DNA of 64,000 nt from Cryptomeria japonica (lineage: Eukaryota > Streptophyta > Pinopsida > Cupressales > Cupressaceae), in assembly GCF_030272615.1 (NCBI RefSeq), contig NC_081410.1, forward strand, positions 141,139,349 through 141,203,348, written 5' to 3'. This document shows positions 22,773 to 34,379 of this stretch, in pieces. A model generated the notes under the pieces. It was not told where the DNA came from. It did no database searches and saw only the letters and a program-made list of their open reading frames with translations. Numbering within the stretch: the stretch's first letter is position 1; each line of letters opens with the position of its first letter. The position numbers were made by a program, and so were the translations under genes.

Positions 22773-23107
22773 ATGCATGGAGATGCATCAATCTGGTGGA
22801 TTTCAAAGCCTTATTTCTTTATCTGGATTGATGAGTTGGTATTGCTACTCAGCCAAAGTAGTCAGTGTGTTGTTCAGATGTTCAGTTGTGAGTTTATCAT
22901 GTATGGGGGAGAGAGTATAATTTGTATTATGTCTTTGGAATTGTTGTCAAAGGGGGAGAGAGGCATGTGAAAAAATTATTTATCTTTGAAGATTTGTTGT
23001 GCATGATATTAGGGGGAGTTTGTTGTTGATTGATGGTGTTGATCTATTTCCTTTGCATTGATTGTTTTTTAAATTTATATGTTTCCATCAATGCCAAAGG
23101 GGGAGAT
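22773..23107 (+). other. A 3' non-coding region with repeated PPTs
   Basis: Four G-rich purine blocks (near 22905, 22950, 23011 and 23096-23106). The last, aaagggggaga, abuts the 3' LTR and is the likely plus-strand primer. The short reading frame at the start is not supported. Confidence 0.7.
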
Positions 23108-24410
23108 TGTTGGATATTGCTACTACTAGGATATGTTGTTGTCATTCAACATATTCCTATGTTGCATAAGATTTTCTTGGTGTTTTGGTGATTGCATTGA
23201 GTTGATATGGTTGGTTTATTTGTTTTAGATTTTGGAATACTTCATTCCTTATTTTTTTCACTGATCTGTATGTTTGCTTGATCATATTATTTGATCTGGT
23301 TTGGAGTTCAGCCTTTTTGTTCAGTGGTTGGTAGAGTGTGGTATTTGATCCGGTGAGCTCTGATATGATTATATCTTTGGTTGTGGATTTGAGAGAATGT
23401 TTTGGATGATCGTGTGTATCTACATTTTAGATGGTTCATGATTTGGTGCTCTGCAAGTTATGTCTCTAGTCCAAATTGTTGTTGATTGGTGTTCCTGAGA
23501 GTTAGCGTGTTGATCGATGAAGATTTGAATAAGTGGTGTTGGTGTAGCTATTGCAGATGGTTCTAATGTGCTTGCTGGTGTTTCCTGATTGTGTCCTATT
23601 TTTTTGGTTATCCGAATTGATCCTTGTGAATGTTCTTGGTGACTTTGTTGATCTGGTGATATTCTTCATCTTATGTAGTATTCTTGGTGATATTTCCAGT
23701 GGTGATGCATTTTTTAGAGATTTGAGGTCCATGCTATGTCATGTATATCATTATATTAGTCTAGTGCTTCATATATGTATTGTGTGATGTAATTTTGTAA
23801 TTGAGGTTTGAGGGTTTGGCTGACCTTGTAGTCAAGGTTGATGATTTGTATAAATAGGTGTTAGATTCATGTCATTTGGGTATCGACGGTGTGTCTTTTT
23901 TATCAAAGAGAGGTGTATATGTGAGTAAGAAAATTTATCCTTTGGTGTGGTGTATTAAGAAGAGATTGTTGCAAGCCAAATAAATGCGCTTAACTGAAAT
24001 TGTCATCAGGCATTAGCAGATGCTATATTTGGATTTCAAGTAATTTGAATTGTAGTCTGATCATTATTGTAAGGCAGTGAACCTTCCCTGAGGGTTTTAT
24101 CCTTCTGGGTTATCTCATTTTGAGTAGTGAGCTCTAGGTAGTGTGACTGAATGCATGTGCATTCCCCATTGTAATATTTACACATACTACTACAGAGTAC
24201 CATCTTATTATAGGTAGGTTCCCACTGTGGTTTTTCCCTCAACTGGGTTTTCCACGTCAAAATCTTGGTGTTATGTGTGTTGTTGTCATTGTCTTTATCT
24301 TTATTCTTGTTGTAGTTAATTGGAATTTGAGATTTTGTTTAACTGGTTAAATCCAGTGAAAACTGATTCACCCCCCCCCCCTTAGTTTTCCTTATTGGTT
24401 GCTACTAACA
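23108..24410 (+). repeat. 3' LTR of copia A
   Basis: 1303 bp, tgttggatattg to gctactaaca. TATAAATA at 23849-23856. The U5 hairpin at 24358-24390 pairs gaaaactga with ttagttttc over a C-rich loop (one G.T pair). On its right the gypsy C LTR resumes. Confidence 0.9.
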
Positions 24411-25450
24411 AGGGCATGGCGCCATGGTCCTCCCTAAATGGGACCTAATTTGTACCCTTTTTCCCATCTCAAATTTGAGCGGTATTTCTCTCTCCGTGTC
24501 GGCCTATGTCAAAAAAATCATCAATTAATTTGACAAGCAAGTATATAAAGAGGATTTCCCCTCTCATTTTATGATCATGAAAAATCAAGAAGAATTCAAG
24601 TACACAAGAGATCAATCATTCAATCATTCAAGAGAAATTGAGCATCTTCAGTCTTCCTTCAAGCCTTGGAGTAGCAATAAAGTCAAGGATCAAGCATTGA
24701 AGAGGAGATCAACATCCTATTTCATGAATCCCTAATTCCATGTGGAGGCAAGCAAAACTTCACAAGGAGGTATAATCATTTCAATTTCATTCATAATTCA
24801 GCATCTCCCTCAAAAGGAGAACATTATCTTTTATACATTTCATTTACATTTATCTCAATTTTATGGTCAATTCCAAAATCAAGGTTTGATCAAAGGCAAG
24901 CCCTTATTCCCAACTTATTTCCCTTTCTTTCTATGTGCAGAAAACATGTGCGCAATTGTAATTTTTGAAATAAGCTTCAAACACAGAGACGAAGAAACCT
25001 TTTTTGATGCGTGGAAAATCTAGAGGACCAAGGGGCAACGCCACGGTTCCTGCTATTTTGGGTAGATTTCATAGGGTAGATCTGAATCAGCTTATATTTC
25101 TCAAATCCAGGTGCACGACTGAATCCTGCATCAGTAGCTCAGTATTTTCTTAGTTTTATCTTCAAATTTAGCACTTTACCCTAAATTAACATTTCAAATT
25201 ACAAAAGAGGGAAAAACACATCATAATCCATCAATCCACTTAGTATCCAATCCTTATTTGATGTGTGAGTGAATCTAGTGGATTCCCCCCTCCCCCCCCC
25301 CTCTCTTCTGAATGTAAAGGAAATCCCCCATCAAAATGAAAATTGATTTGGTGATTTCTCCTTCTATGTCGCAAATTGCTAAATCAAAATTTTCCCCTTT
25401 GCACTATTATCACGGGAGAAGACTCAATTAAAAAGTTAAATGTTTGAAAG
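24411..25450 (+). repeat. Gypsy C 3' LTR, second part
   Basis: Starts agggcatggcgccatggtcc. A TATATAAAG box (24542-24550) is followed by aggatttcccctctcatttta. The gypsy H LTR has tataaaagg followed by aggtctacccctctcatttta (minus strand, 37.69-37.65 kb), so the promoters are homologous. A C-rich tract lies near 25287-25312. The LTR end is not sharply visible; 25450 is an estimate. Confidence 0.6.
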
Positions 25451-27190
25451 GTATTTTGATGAATTATGAGGCATCTTATAGCCAAAGAATCAACTTGCCC
25501 AAAATTTCTATATTCTTCTCGAAAAACCCCTGATCAAAGGAAACATAGGATCATCTCTATTCTAAGGTTCTCTTTGGTAGAATTACCTTCCACCTACATG
25601 GGGTACCTCTATGCTCTAACTCGGTTCTGGATTCCTTTTGGAATGGCTTGTTGGATAGATTATAATATAAGCTGGCAAGTTGGAAAGATGCTTTGTTGAG
25701 TCAACTTGGTAAGTTGCAACTGATTAAAGCCTCCCTTCGGAACCTCCCTATCTATTCTATGAGTTTATTCAAGGTGCCTATAAAATTATTAGTAAGGATA
25801 GAAAAATTCTAGCATAACTTCTTATTGACTAGTACGGAGAATAGGAATTGGATGCACTTGATGGTTTGGGACCAGGTTTGTCTACCTAAGAGGCTTGGGG
25901 GATTGGTGATAAGAAAAATTAGAGAATTCAATAATGTTTTGCTTGGTAAACAATTTAGAGAAGCTTGACAGAAAGAATGAGTGGACTAGTATCATCTATA
26001 GCAAATACTTAGGCAACTTTGATCACTTTTGTAATTTTCTTCATCATGATCAAGTGATTTCAGTGAGTTTTGTTCACTAGAATTGTATCTACAAGTCTAG
26101 AGCCCTTGTTTCTAGAGGCCTAATATGCTCTAGGAAATGGGAGGAAAATTTGTTCTAGGATGATTGGTGGATTGAGAATCGCCCTCCTCACATTTTGCTT
26201 GGGTTTCTCCTCTAAGAGATGTTTACACTATATTGGTTGGCTATTCAATTGCTGATTATATTAATGATGGTATTTAGAAAAACTTGGATATTTTAGTTTT
26301 ATCTCTTTCTATTCTACAACGCCTTGTTTCCAACATTCATATCCCCTTTGTTCCATTGGATGACAAGGTGGTCTAGGTTGGATCTGTAAATGGTCACTTC
26401 TCTATGTCTAATGCTTTTAACCTTGAAGTTGAGGTGTGTGTTCCCTCTCCTTTTTGGGTAGTGTTGTGGAACCCTAAGCTTTTTTCAAAAATCAACATCT
26501 TTTTTCTAGTTACTAGCATAGAACAAAGTTTTAACCATTGATAATTTATGCAAGAGGTATTTTTTGATTCCTAACATACTCTTTTTGTGTGAGGCAGATG
26601 CAAAAAGTTCTTTCCATATCCTCTTTGCTTATAAATATGTTTTGGAGATTTGGTCACACTTTTTGGATCTTTGAAACCTTTGTTGGTTATTTTTGGGTTC
26701 TTTCTCTGAGAGTTGTTTGCAATGGTTGGATCCTACCATAACTCATCTCTCTATCTTTTGTGCTCTCTTGTCATGCCTCATATCACCTTGAATGTGGGGA
26801 AAGAAAGAAACATGATAATTTTTAGAGATTTGGTATGTCCTTCTCACAAGCTGGTTTTCAAAATTCATTTGGCCATTAAGGAGAACTTTATTTCTAGTCT
26901 ACCCATTGTGCCCCATTTTGGTCCTAAGGTGGTTGTTTTCAACTATGATAGGTAGGTTTCTTAGACCTAGCATCTTCCATGTAATATTTTAGTTCCTCTC
27001 CAAAAATTTAAACAAGCTAGGGATAGTGTTGTCTGGAAATGTCCTCCCAATAGGGCAACTAAGGGTAATTTAGGGTCGGCTAGTTGTCGAGGAGTAGCTC
27101 ATGATCATAATGGTAGGTTTGTTTTAACAATGACCCTTCTCTTGGGAAACCAAACAAACCACTCTATCAAAGCTAAAGCTACCTACATTG
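25451..27190 (+). pseudogene. LINE RT C-terminus and RNase H (first half)
   Basis: Decayed L1-type plant LINE ORF2 in several frames. Recognisable blocks are LPSTYMGY near 25.6 kb, then MVWDQVCLPKRLGGLVIRKIREFNN (in two stretches, 25861-25950), and a zinc-binding reverse-transcriptase tail with W..L.SR.L-type motifs near 26.1 kb. Near 27.03-27.18 kb an RNase H start appears: KCPPNRATKGNLG, AHDHNGRFV and LLLGNQTNHSIKAKA. Numerous stops make it a fossil. The 5' part of the LINE (endonuclease, RT fingers) is absent. Confidence 0.7.
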
Positions 27191-28310
27191 ATCTTGTTGT
27201 CACAAAAATTTGCACCCTTGTGAAACATGGAATCAACCTTAAAGTGTGGAACCTTGCACATGTGAGGTTGAATCTCCAGAGAAGGTCGAATTCCTTTCTA
27301 ATCAGGGTGCAGTACTGGACCAACCCAGCACTTGTAAAACCTACTCCTAAGCCTAATCTAATCACTTGCAAAGAAAAAGGGAGAAGAGATTTTGAAAGGA
27401 AAATGAGAGGTGATGCACCTAGATTGAAATGTGTTTCTTTCCCCACCTGTGAATGCAAAAGACATCAATAAACCACCCAAGGACATACACAAATCCCAAT
27501 CTATCAGCTATCTCCAAAGAAAATAGAAAAGCTAGAACCTAATATGTTGCTGAGAGGGATTGAGAGATATCCTCAAACAACACATAGAAGCACATTTAAC
27601 ATGGTCTGAAGTTCAAAAATAGAGAAGGAAAGATTGCAAATAAAAGGTGAATAACACAATGTATTTGACAACAGAGATAAGGTAAAATAGATAATTTATT
27701 AGCATGAAGGAAAGGAAATTACAGTTACAAAAATCATAAAATTTTGTAAGAGAAAAGGGAGAATAACCCCTAAAATATGTTACAAAAATTTCCTTTATAG
27801 ATCATGCATAACTCAGATAGAACACTGGATTCAAAACCCTAACCAACTAGGGTTAGGTTACAAAAAAATATAAATCAGATTGGATCTTATTGTTGTGTGT
27901 CTGAAAATGTCATGTAGAGCTAGGGAGGAGCTCTGAGATGTGACTGCACTTGGGAAAGAACAATAATCTTCTGAAAATCAGGGGATCTCTACATCTGGAT
28001 GGTGTCTGATGCCTTTTCTTAGACTGAAAAGTCTCTATGTGCAATAAATGGGCATGGGTGATCTAGGGAAACATCTGCAAAGTCCGAAAAGAGTAATGGT
28101 CATTGTCTCCTAAATCTGGAAGTGGTTAGAGTGAGCTCAAATCCAATATGGCGTGTCAAGGGGACATGCATCAATTTGATCGAATAGGTTGGAAACCACC
28201 ATGGAACTATTTGAATTCTAACATTCATCATTAAAATTGGATCTCAATAAGGGTTGGGAACTATTTCAATCAGTTATCCATGTGGCTCAAGTTGACACAA
28301 AAAATGTAAA
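27191..28310. other. Unassigned insertion inside LINE RNase H
   Basis: About 1.1 kb separates the two halves of one RNase H domain. It holds no recognisable domain. A 113-codon plus-strand frame at 27130-27471 starts in the LINE and runs out into unrecognised sequence. I could not find matching termini or a target duplication by eye, so the element type is open. Confidence 0.45.
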
Positions 28311-28660
28311 CAAGTCTCAACTTGGCTCTCTTTAAGGGTTGTAGGAAGGTGTAGATTGAGGGGGACTCCATGAATATTATCAATTTTTTGAAAGGGATCC
28401 AAAAATCTATCTGGACAATTCAAGGTATGATTTTGGATTGTTTGAAAATTATAAATTATTTGGATGAATGTTTTATTTCCCATATCTATAGAAAGGGAAA
28501 CCATGTTGCAGACTATTTTACCAATGTTGGTGTCATTAAAGACTCTATTCATTGGTGGGGGAATAATGATGCCCTCCCCCTTGAGGTTAAAAATTTAATT
28601 TTTAATGAGACTCATGAATGCTAGGGTGGTGTCCTTATGGCTTACTATGATTATTCATTA
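28311..28660 (+). pseudogene. LINE RNase H, second half
   Basis: Reading IEGDSMNIINFLKG (with the RNase H Asp in GDS), WTIQGMILDCLKIIN, then FISHIYRKGNHVADYFTNVGV, the typical end of a plant LINE RNase H (HI.R..N..AD). Upstream a stop interrupts the frame near 28345. Together with 27.03-27.19 kb it forms one domain split by the unassigned insertion. Confidence 0.75.
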
Positions 28661-28931
28661 CTCCCTAGATTTTGTCTTAGACAATTGGGGTATGAGGAGT
28701 TTTTTCAATCCTACTATAATTTATTGTTTGGATGTTAAGATGACATTTCCTTCATTGATCATGATTACCTTTTATCATTTGAATTTTTACCCCACATGGA
28801 TTATGGGTGTTTTATGCCTTTCTTTCCTTTTTTCTTCCATTATTCTGGGTGTCTCTTTCTCCTCTATGTTCTCTTTCCTTTTCATCCCTATTGTGGTGCC
28901 TTGTTGTTTTTTGTGTGGTCCCCTTGATTCC

Positions 28932-30030
28932 ATGGGTGGGGATATGTATAGAATGGAACCAAGCTCTTATGAAAAGTGGCAGAAAGACCCCATTATTTGG
29001 GGTAAGCTCTTTGCAAAAGGGGTTACTCCTTTCTTGGAGAAACTCCATGGTCATGACCAGTTGGTTACCAAGGCCTTCCTAAAAGGTTGGAAGAATGACA
29101 TTTTGTCCATGTATAATATAAAGATGATTATTTTAGAAGATTTGGTAGTGGAGGTTACTAGTTTCAATCGTGATGGCAGAAAGATTTACAAGGATCATAA
29201 ATCTTCTAAAGAGGCCATTTCTTTGTTCTTTAAAAAAGAGGAGATCGACAAGGTGAAAAGGACTAAGTTGAGGGGCTATAACTGTGACACCATCAAACCC
29301 CTCTGGGTTGAAATGGTAGAAGCTATTATGAGGTATTTTACTCTTGGTGGTCACTTTACTAGTTTCTTTGGCCACCATTTCATTATGTTAAACCATTTTT
29401 ATCAAAAACGTTTAGTTTCTTTCCCATTTTACTTGGTGTCTTCTCTTACTACTAGTATCAATGATCATAAGAAGAGACCTACTTTATCGATGCTCCATGA
29501 GGGCATTATTTTTCTCAACGTGGAGTGTGCTAAATTTGTGTCCATTCCCTTAAGCCTCCTATGGACAAATCCAAAATTAAGTATGCCCATAATGTTAGGG
29601 TTCATTATTCTAATATTTCTATTTATTTTGAGGATGAAGTGTCAAATGAGGAGGCCTATTACCATATTGGTAATAGGAAGAAGTCTTCTTCAAGGAAAAA
29701 AAGTAAGAAAATCCCTTCACATTGTTGGTCTAATGGATTTAAAATTGATGATAATGAGGTGGATTATGTCTGTCTGATGAGATCTAGTCTGATTGAGGAC
29801 TAACGTAGGAAGGTGGAGAAACAGAAGGAGCGTATGCTTGACCAGAGCGTTGATGTTGGGGAGTCTTCTAGACCTTGCAAGATTAAGAAAGGTAAACAAA
29901 GGGAAAGGGATAGGAGTGACAATATGGAGGTGGAAGACAATGAGGATATGGAATTGAGACTATGCAAGAGTTTGACAAACCAAGTTGTGAGGAGATTGTT
30001 GTGGATAAACAGGAGCTTCGGGATAATGTC
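28932..30030 (+). pseudogene. Unrecognised ORF with globular domain and charged tail
   Basis: The open frame spans 28605-29777, but the hydrophobic part before 28932 looks like LINE 3' sequence read through, so I prefer the ATG at 28932 (MGGDMYRMEPSSYEKWQKD). About 200 residues follow with a compact mixed composition (WGKLFAKGVTPFLEKLHG, RDGRKIYKDHKSSKEA, IMRYFTLGGHF, FPFYLVSSL). Near 29.55 kb the frame shifts by one and continues as NGFKIDDNEVDYVC with a lysine-rich run (KKSSSRKKSKK), a stop at 29801, then a charged segment to about 30.03 kb. I cannot name a family. It may be a retroelement-borne accessory or LINE ORF1-like protein. It has no catalytic motif I recognise. Confidence 0.55.
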
Positions 30031-30900
30031 TTAAAGACTAGTAATGTGTGTTATAGGGGTGTTGAGGAGGATTTTTTATAAAGATAAATCTATGAATGAT
30101 AATGATGATGAAACAGTGTTTCTCATGAAAGATACTAAATAATATCCCAATTGATTTATTTATGAGATTAATGAATTTAAAGCTAATTTGATTTTCCTTT
30201 CCAGCTAGATGGATAGTACACAAAGAGTTGGGAATAGGGGCATGGAGAAGGATGAGTGCAAGAAGATGTTGTCTTTGATTGAGGTAGTGCAAAGGGATGT
30301 GAAGTACACGAAAATGAACTAGAAGGAAAGAAATAGCATGTTGGAAAGCTTTATCAACAAGGTCCACAACAAGCTCAACATAGTGGTTAGTGTCAATAAG
30401 AATTATATCTAGTGAAATGTCATGGGTCTCTACATGCTTAATGACAAATCTTAGATCTTGGTGGTAGAGAAGAAGTAGAATAAAGACAAGACCTCGATAG
30501 AGGGTGTTAATGTTGCTAGGAAGGAGGTGGATTCTACTAGCTATGTTTTATATTTAGGTAAATAGGTGTCTTCTAAGGTGCAAGGGCCCTCGACTAGGAC
30601 TTAGAGCCAATCAAAATCTGTAGATGATCACTCTTGGGTTATCAAAGAGATTATGATTATGCATGACCAAATTATCCACAAGGACCTAGAATCTGCTAGA
30701 ATTTTGAAGGAATTATAGTAGGTTGGTTCGGGCTTAGTCCCTATCTTGTTACTTGTTGTGTGTCTATTTTTTTGTCGTTGATGGTTAGTTGTTGGTCTTA
30801 GTCTATTTTTATCTTGTTGGTAGCATTTTGATGTAAAAGGTTTTAGGACCCCTTTAAAATTCGTTTTACCTAATACAAAACAAAGAATAGACAAATTTAA
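30031..30900 (+). other. Decayed tail of the 28.9-kb gene, coiled-coil-like
   Basis: Fragments of plus-strand frame from about 30209 (MEKDECKKMLSLIEVVQRDV, then SMLESFINKVHNKLNIV) look helical and charged and are broken by stops. Near 30.83 kb the text is FKGFRTPLKFVLPNTK-like in one frame. It probably belongs to the same transposable element as the preceding ORF. Confidence 0.4.
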
Positions 30901-31393
30901 TAGGAAGTTATAGATTGTTGATTATTGTGATGATGAAAGATATATGAAAAAGAACTAGAAAATAAATTACCATAATGAATACTAGTGATGCTACCCATAA
31001 CTAGCAACAATATATATAAAAAAGAAATAATCTTGGAAGGATTAAAAGTAAAACTTAAAACCATTAAATTGGATGAGGAATGAGAAAGGAACTTGAGTAA
31101 TAAAGATTCAAAGTGTTAAAGGATAAGACCATATTTACTAAGGTCTATTAAGAAAATAAAAGCAAGGGAGAAATTTTTTGTAAGGACAAGACCACGTCAA
31201 TTGATACTAGTAGGAAAGATCATAGTTAAGATGAAGATACCTCTCTTTTTTTTTGACATAAGATACATAGAAAAATAAAGGACTATCATAAAATATAACC
31301 CACAAGAAAATAATGAGTTAGAAGGAACATATAAAATTAACATTATTTCAAAGTATGTGTTTACCTAATTAATTATTTTTCCTATGAGGTTTT
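30901..31393. other. AT-rich non-coding stretch
   Basis: No frame, LTR end or RNA gene seen. Its right end is the target side of element D (gtttt at 31389-31393), so it was once contiguous with 36708 onward. Whether it is the far end of the gypsy H LTR could not be decided. Confidence 0.4.
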
Positions 31394-32591
31394 TGTTGGG
31401 ATCCAAGAACACTAAGAGAGGAGGGCGAATCCGTGTTCTATCAAAATGGAGAATTTTAACCTTATTAATACAACTCAACAACCGGTAAAATTAAAAGCAT
31501 ATAATAGTAAGAAACAATTCAAACACAAAGATGAACACCATGACACCATATGTTTATACGTGGAAAACCTTAAACAGGAAAAACCACAGTGGGATTGGAG
31601 ACCCACAATATCTATCCACTGATCAAATGAATAAATATTACAATAAGGGGCCTGCACATGTAGGAAGTCCAACAGCCTAGACCACATTGCTCATCACAAA
31701 AAGAGTCTCACTGATTACAAATAACATCGAACAACAATCCAGAATGAAGATTGAACTGCAAGTATAGCATCTCCCATGCCTGAGTATAGTTTTGGTTAAG
31801 CTCAATACTAGAGGCCTTAAACCTCTTCCACAAACCCAACTCGATCACCTATGATCGACCAAAACCTTTGCATATGATTACAACATTGTTTGCTTGCATT
31901 CCATGATCTCATATGACCTACAAAAAGATCTTACATCATATATATACCAACCCAGGACCTAAACAATTAGGTCTGCCACCTAGAAGATAATACAATGAAT
32001 TCATAACTTAAACCCGCAATCTAATGATCAACCAATTTAGCCTAAGATCGAAACAACAAAATCCTATCAATGAATCCAACCAGTAACGCATCAGGAGCAT
32101 CAACCCACATGTTACATAAACCGGTCCATAACCTAGCAGAATAACCACTAGACCTATAATAGGTCGCCATAAGCCAAATGAAACACCATGAACAACTAGA
32201 ACATGAACATGATAACCATCAGCATCTGGATAACCTTCTAGAAGCTGCACCAACACCACTCATCGGATTCATCAAAAGATCTTCAACAAAGCTCTATCGG
32301 TGAAACCCTCACCAGTAACCAAAAGACTTACTAGAACAAGTGATAGCTTATGGATCATCAAATCAATACCAACTGAATGACCATATATTTGAGTATCATG
32401 AATAGCAGATCTAAGCCAATTCCATAAGCCAAAGCATGCTGGAGCATACCAGATCAACAGGATCATACCAACCAGAAACCAATCATCCTATCGGGACCAA
32501 CCAGATACTGATAAACAGCCAAAGCAACTAGTGTTGTTATCAATGATAAACATCATTGCAACACATAATCAATTCCTCCAAATTTCCAGCA
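31394..32591 (-). repeat. 3' LTR of copia D
   Basis: 1198 bp; TATATATA at 31939-31946. The left end tgttgggatcc is intact, the right end ccagca is mutated from ccaaca. Followed by agcccctttgg, the degraded polypurine tract on the minus strand. Confidence 0.87.
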
Positions 32592-33170
32592 ATCTCCCAG
32601 CCCCTTTGGAATTGATGGCAACACTAGATGTGAAAAACATCCAAGTGCCAAGAAATGCCAAACAAGTCTCCCCCAATGGAAGACAACCAATAATCTCCCA
32701 CAAAATGATATGACAATGAGGTTCTGAAAGAGATATTTGGTTTAGAACCAAACTCCCCCAATGGGATACAACCAATCTGCAATTTTGTTCCTCCTCCTTG
32801 TGCCAATAATCTCCCCCTTAGACAGATATCTTTGGTAAGCTCTGTATTTCACATAAATATCTCTCCCCTTAATTTATCTAACTCCTTAAGTTTTTCACAT
32901 GAATATCTTTCCCCCTTTGACATCGATGCCAAAATATGACATAAATATCAAAGAAAAATCATAAATCCTCTAAACCATACACCTGACTACTCCCTTTGAG
33001 TAGTAGCACCAACACATCAATCCAAAATGAATGATAGCTCTGATAATACATACCAGACTGATGCCAATTAGCATCACTCAAGTCTCTACCGGAGGGGCAG
33101 AAAACCTCAACCTGTCTTTCAAATGCTCAAATGATTCATCAAACCAATCTGACTTCATTTGCTTCCACCT
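32592..33170 (-). other. D 3' non-coding region
   Basis: Contains several C-rich blocks (plus strand: tctcccccaa near 32671, tctccccctta near 32810, tttccccctttgac near 32909), which are purine tracts on the element strand, as in J, A and E. No coding signal. Confidence 0.6.
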
Positions 33171-33600
33171 ACTCCTTTAAAAAATTATACTTGATAGAAA
33201 TACTAGATTCTTTGATATGTCAATAGCAGGAGAGTTATTACAATGAATAATTAGCGGTGCATTACAATCCATCTTTATATCCATAGAACTTGTGTACAGT
33301 TAGTAGCAACAACAACATACTCATCTTCAGCAGTAGATAAAGAAGTACATGACTGCTTCTACTGATCCATGAAATAAGTTTATTTCTAAGAAAGAAAGCT
33401 TCATCAGACGAGCCTATCTAATTACATATATCTCTAGCCCAATCCACATCTGAACATGCTCAAAGTGTAAAGTCATCATAAACCAAAGATCATACCAGAA
33501 AATCCTTGAAAATATCTGAAAATCCTAGCTACTAGAGAAAGGATTCAACATAACCAATTCCTTCCTTCTGAAAATATCCATTGTAAACCAATCAATAACA
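33171..33600 (-). pseudogene. Copia D RNase H remnant
   Basis: Minus-strand pieces: DDFTL (stop) ACSDVDWARD with the catalytic Asp, FFLRNKLISWIS, then after a shift SCTSLSTAEDEYVVVATNCTQ in two blocks with the Glu. Broken by stops and at least one frameshift. The RT that should lie upstream is not present. Confidence 0.75.
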
Positions 33601-34260
33601 TCCAAGTCCTTTTGTTGTCCTATTCCTCTTCCATAGCTTTTATCCAACATTCATCCTTATAAGCTTCAATAACTAATGCCAGTAAAATTAAAGAAATTAA
33701 GCATACCTCAGTAGTTGCCAACATTCATCTTATCCAATTATCTGATCTTTTGAATGATTCAGCCTTACATACCTAGGAGTCTTCTGATTTTCCATTCCTC
33801 TTCCCTGATCTTCAGTTACTATTGAATTTTTTGATACTTTCGAAGTAACTGGCTCAACATTCTGTTCTAGTAAGTTGTTACTGGTTCAGTATAGACCATT
33901 TCCACTGTCGATTCTTGCTCATAAGTTCTGATTTGACTTCTATTCAGCTCATCCACCTTGACATTAGCACTCTCCACAATTCTCTACAATATTTTCTATA
34001 AAATCTATATGCTTTGCTTTCATTAGAATAACCAAGAAATATTCCTTCATCACATCTAGGATCAAACTTCCAATTCACTACTAGAGATTCTGAAATACTT
34101 AACTGTAGATGTATGACCAAACCATAACTCATAAAGTGACTTACTAGTGAACCAAACTAGATCCAAGATCCAACAAATATTTTTTGGTTAACCTTCAAAC
34201 TAACTTCCAAAGATCTGAAATAGGCTTTTAGACCACCACCAAGGGCAATGCAAGATCTTT
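33601..34260 (-). pseudogene. Copia D integrase tail remnant
   Basis: Minus-strand 34132-33944 contains FDPRCDEGIFLGYSNESKAYRF in two blocks, matching FDPRSDEGIFLGYSS of J. The catalytic core of integrase and the RT fingers are missing, so a deletion of more than 2 kb joins gag to this tail and the tail to RNase H. Confidence 0.75.
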
Positions 34261-34379
34261 CATCAATTTTCCTCCCCCTAAGGCAAATGCCTTAGTTACT
34301 GGATGAGTTTCCCACCAATGCAGGAACATTTTAATTTGTTGGTTGAGTAACTGACGTATATCGTTCAGCCAAATGAACA

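Larger units (their letters stand above)
3849..24410 (+). mobile_element. Copia element A (Sirevirus-like), split
   Basis: Two direct LTRs (3849-5325 and 23108-24410) enclose gag, protease, integrase, RT and RNase H in Ty1/copia order. Element B is inserted at 6470-19999. Without B it is about 7.0 kb. The 5' LTR lost its last part together with the PBS and leader, so it is joined directly to gag. Many stops and frameshifts make it an old, dead copy. The RT context EMSMIGE..FFLGL and repeated polypurine tracts fit the Sirevirus group of copia; the assignment is inference. Confidence 0.9.

Noticed and set aside
3844-24415. Target duplication for copia A
   Set aside because: gggtc and agggc match at only 3 of 5 positions; I cannot claim a duplication.
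28605-28931. Hydrophobic N-terminus of the 390-codon frame as a membrane protein
   Set aside because: It overlaps the LINE end and looks like 3' sequence read through; the globular part starts at the ATG at 28932.
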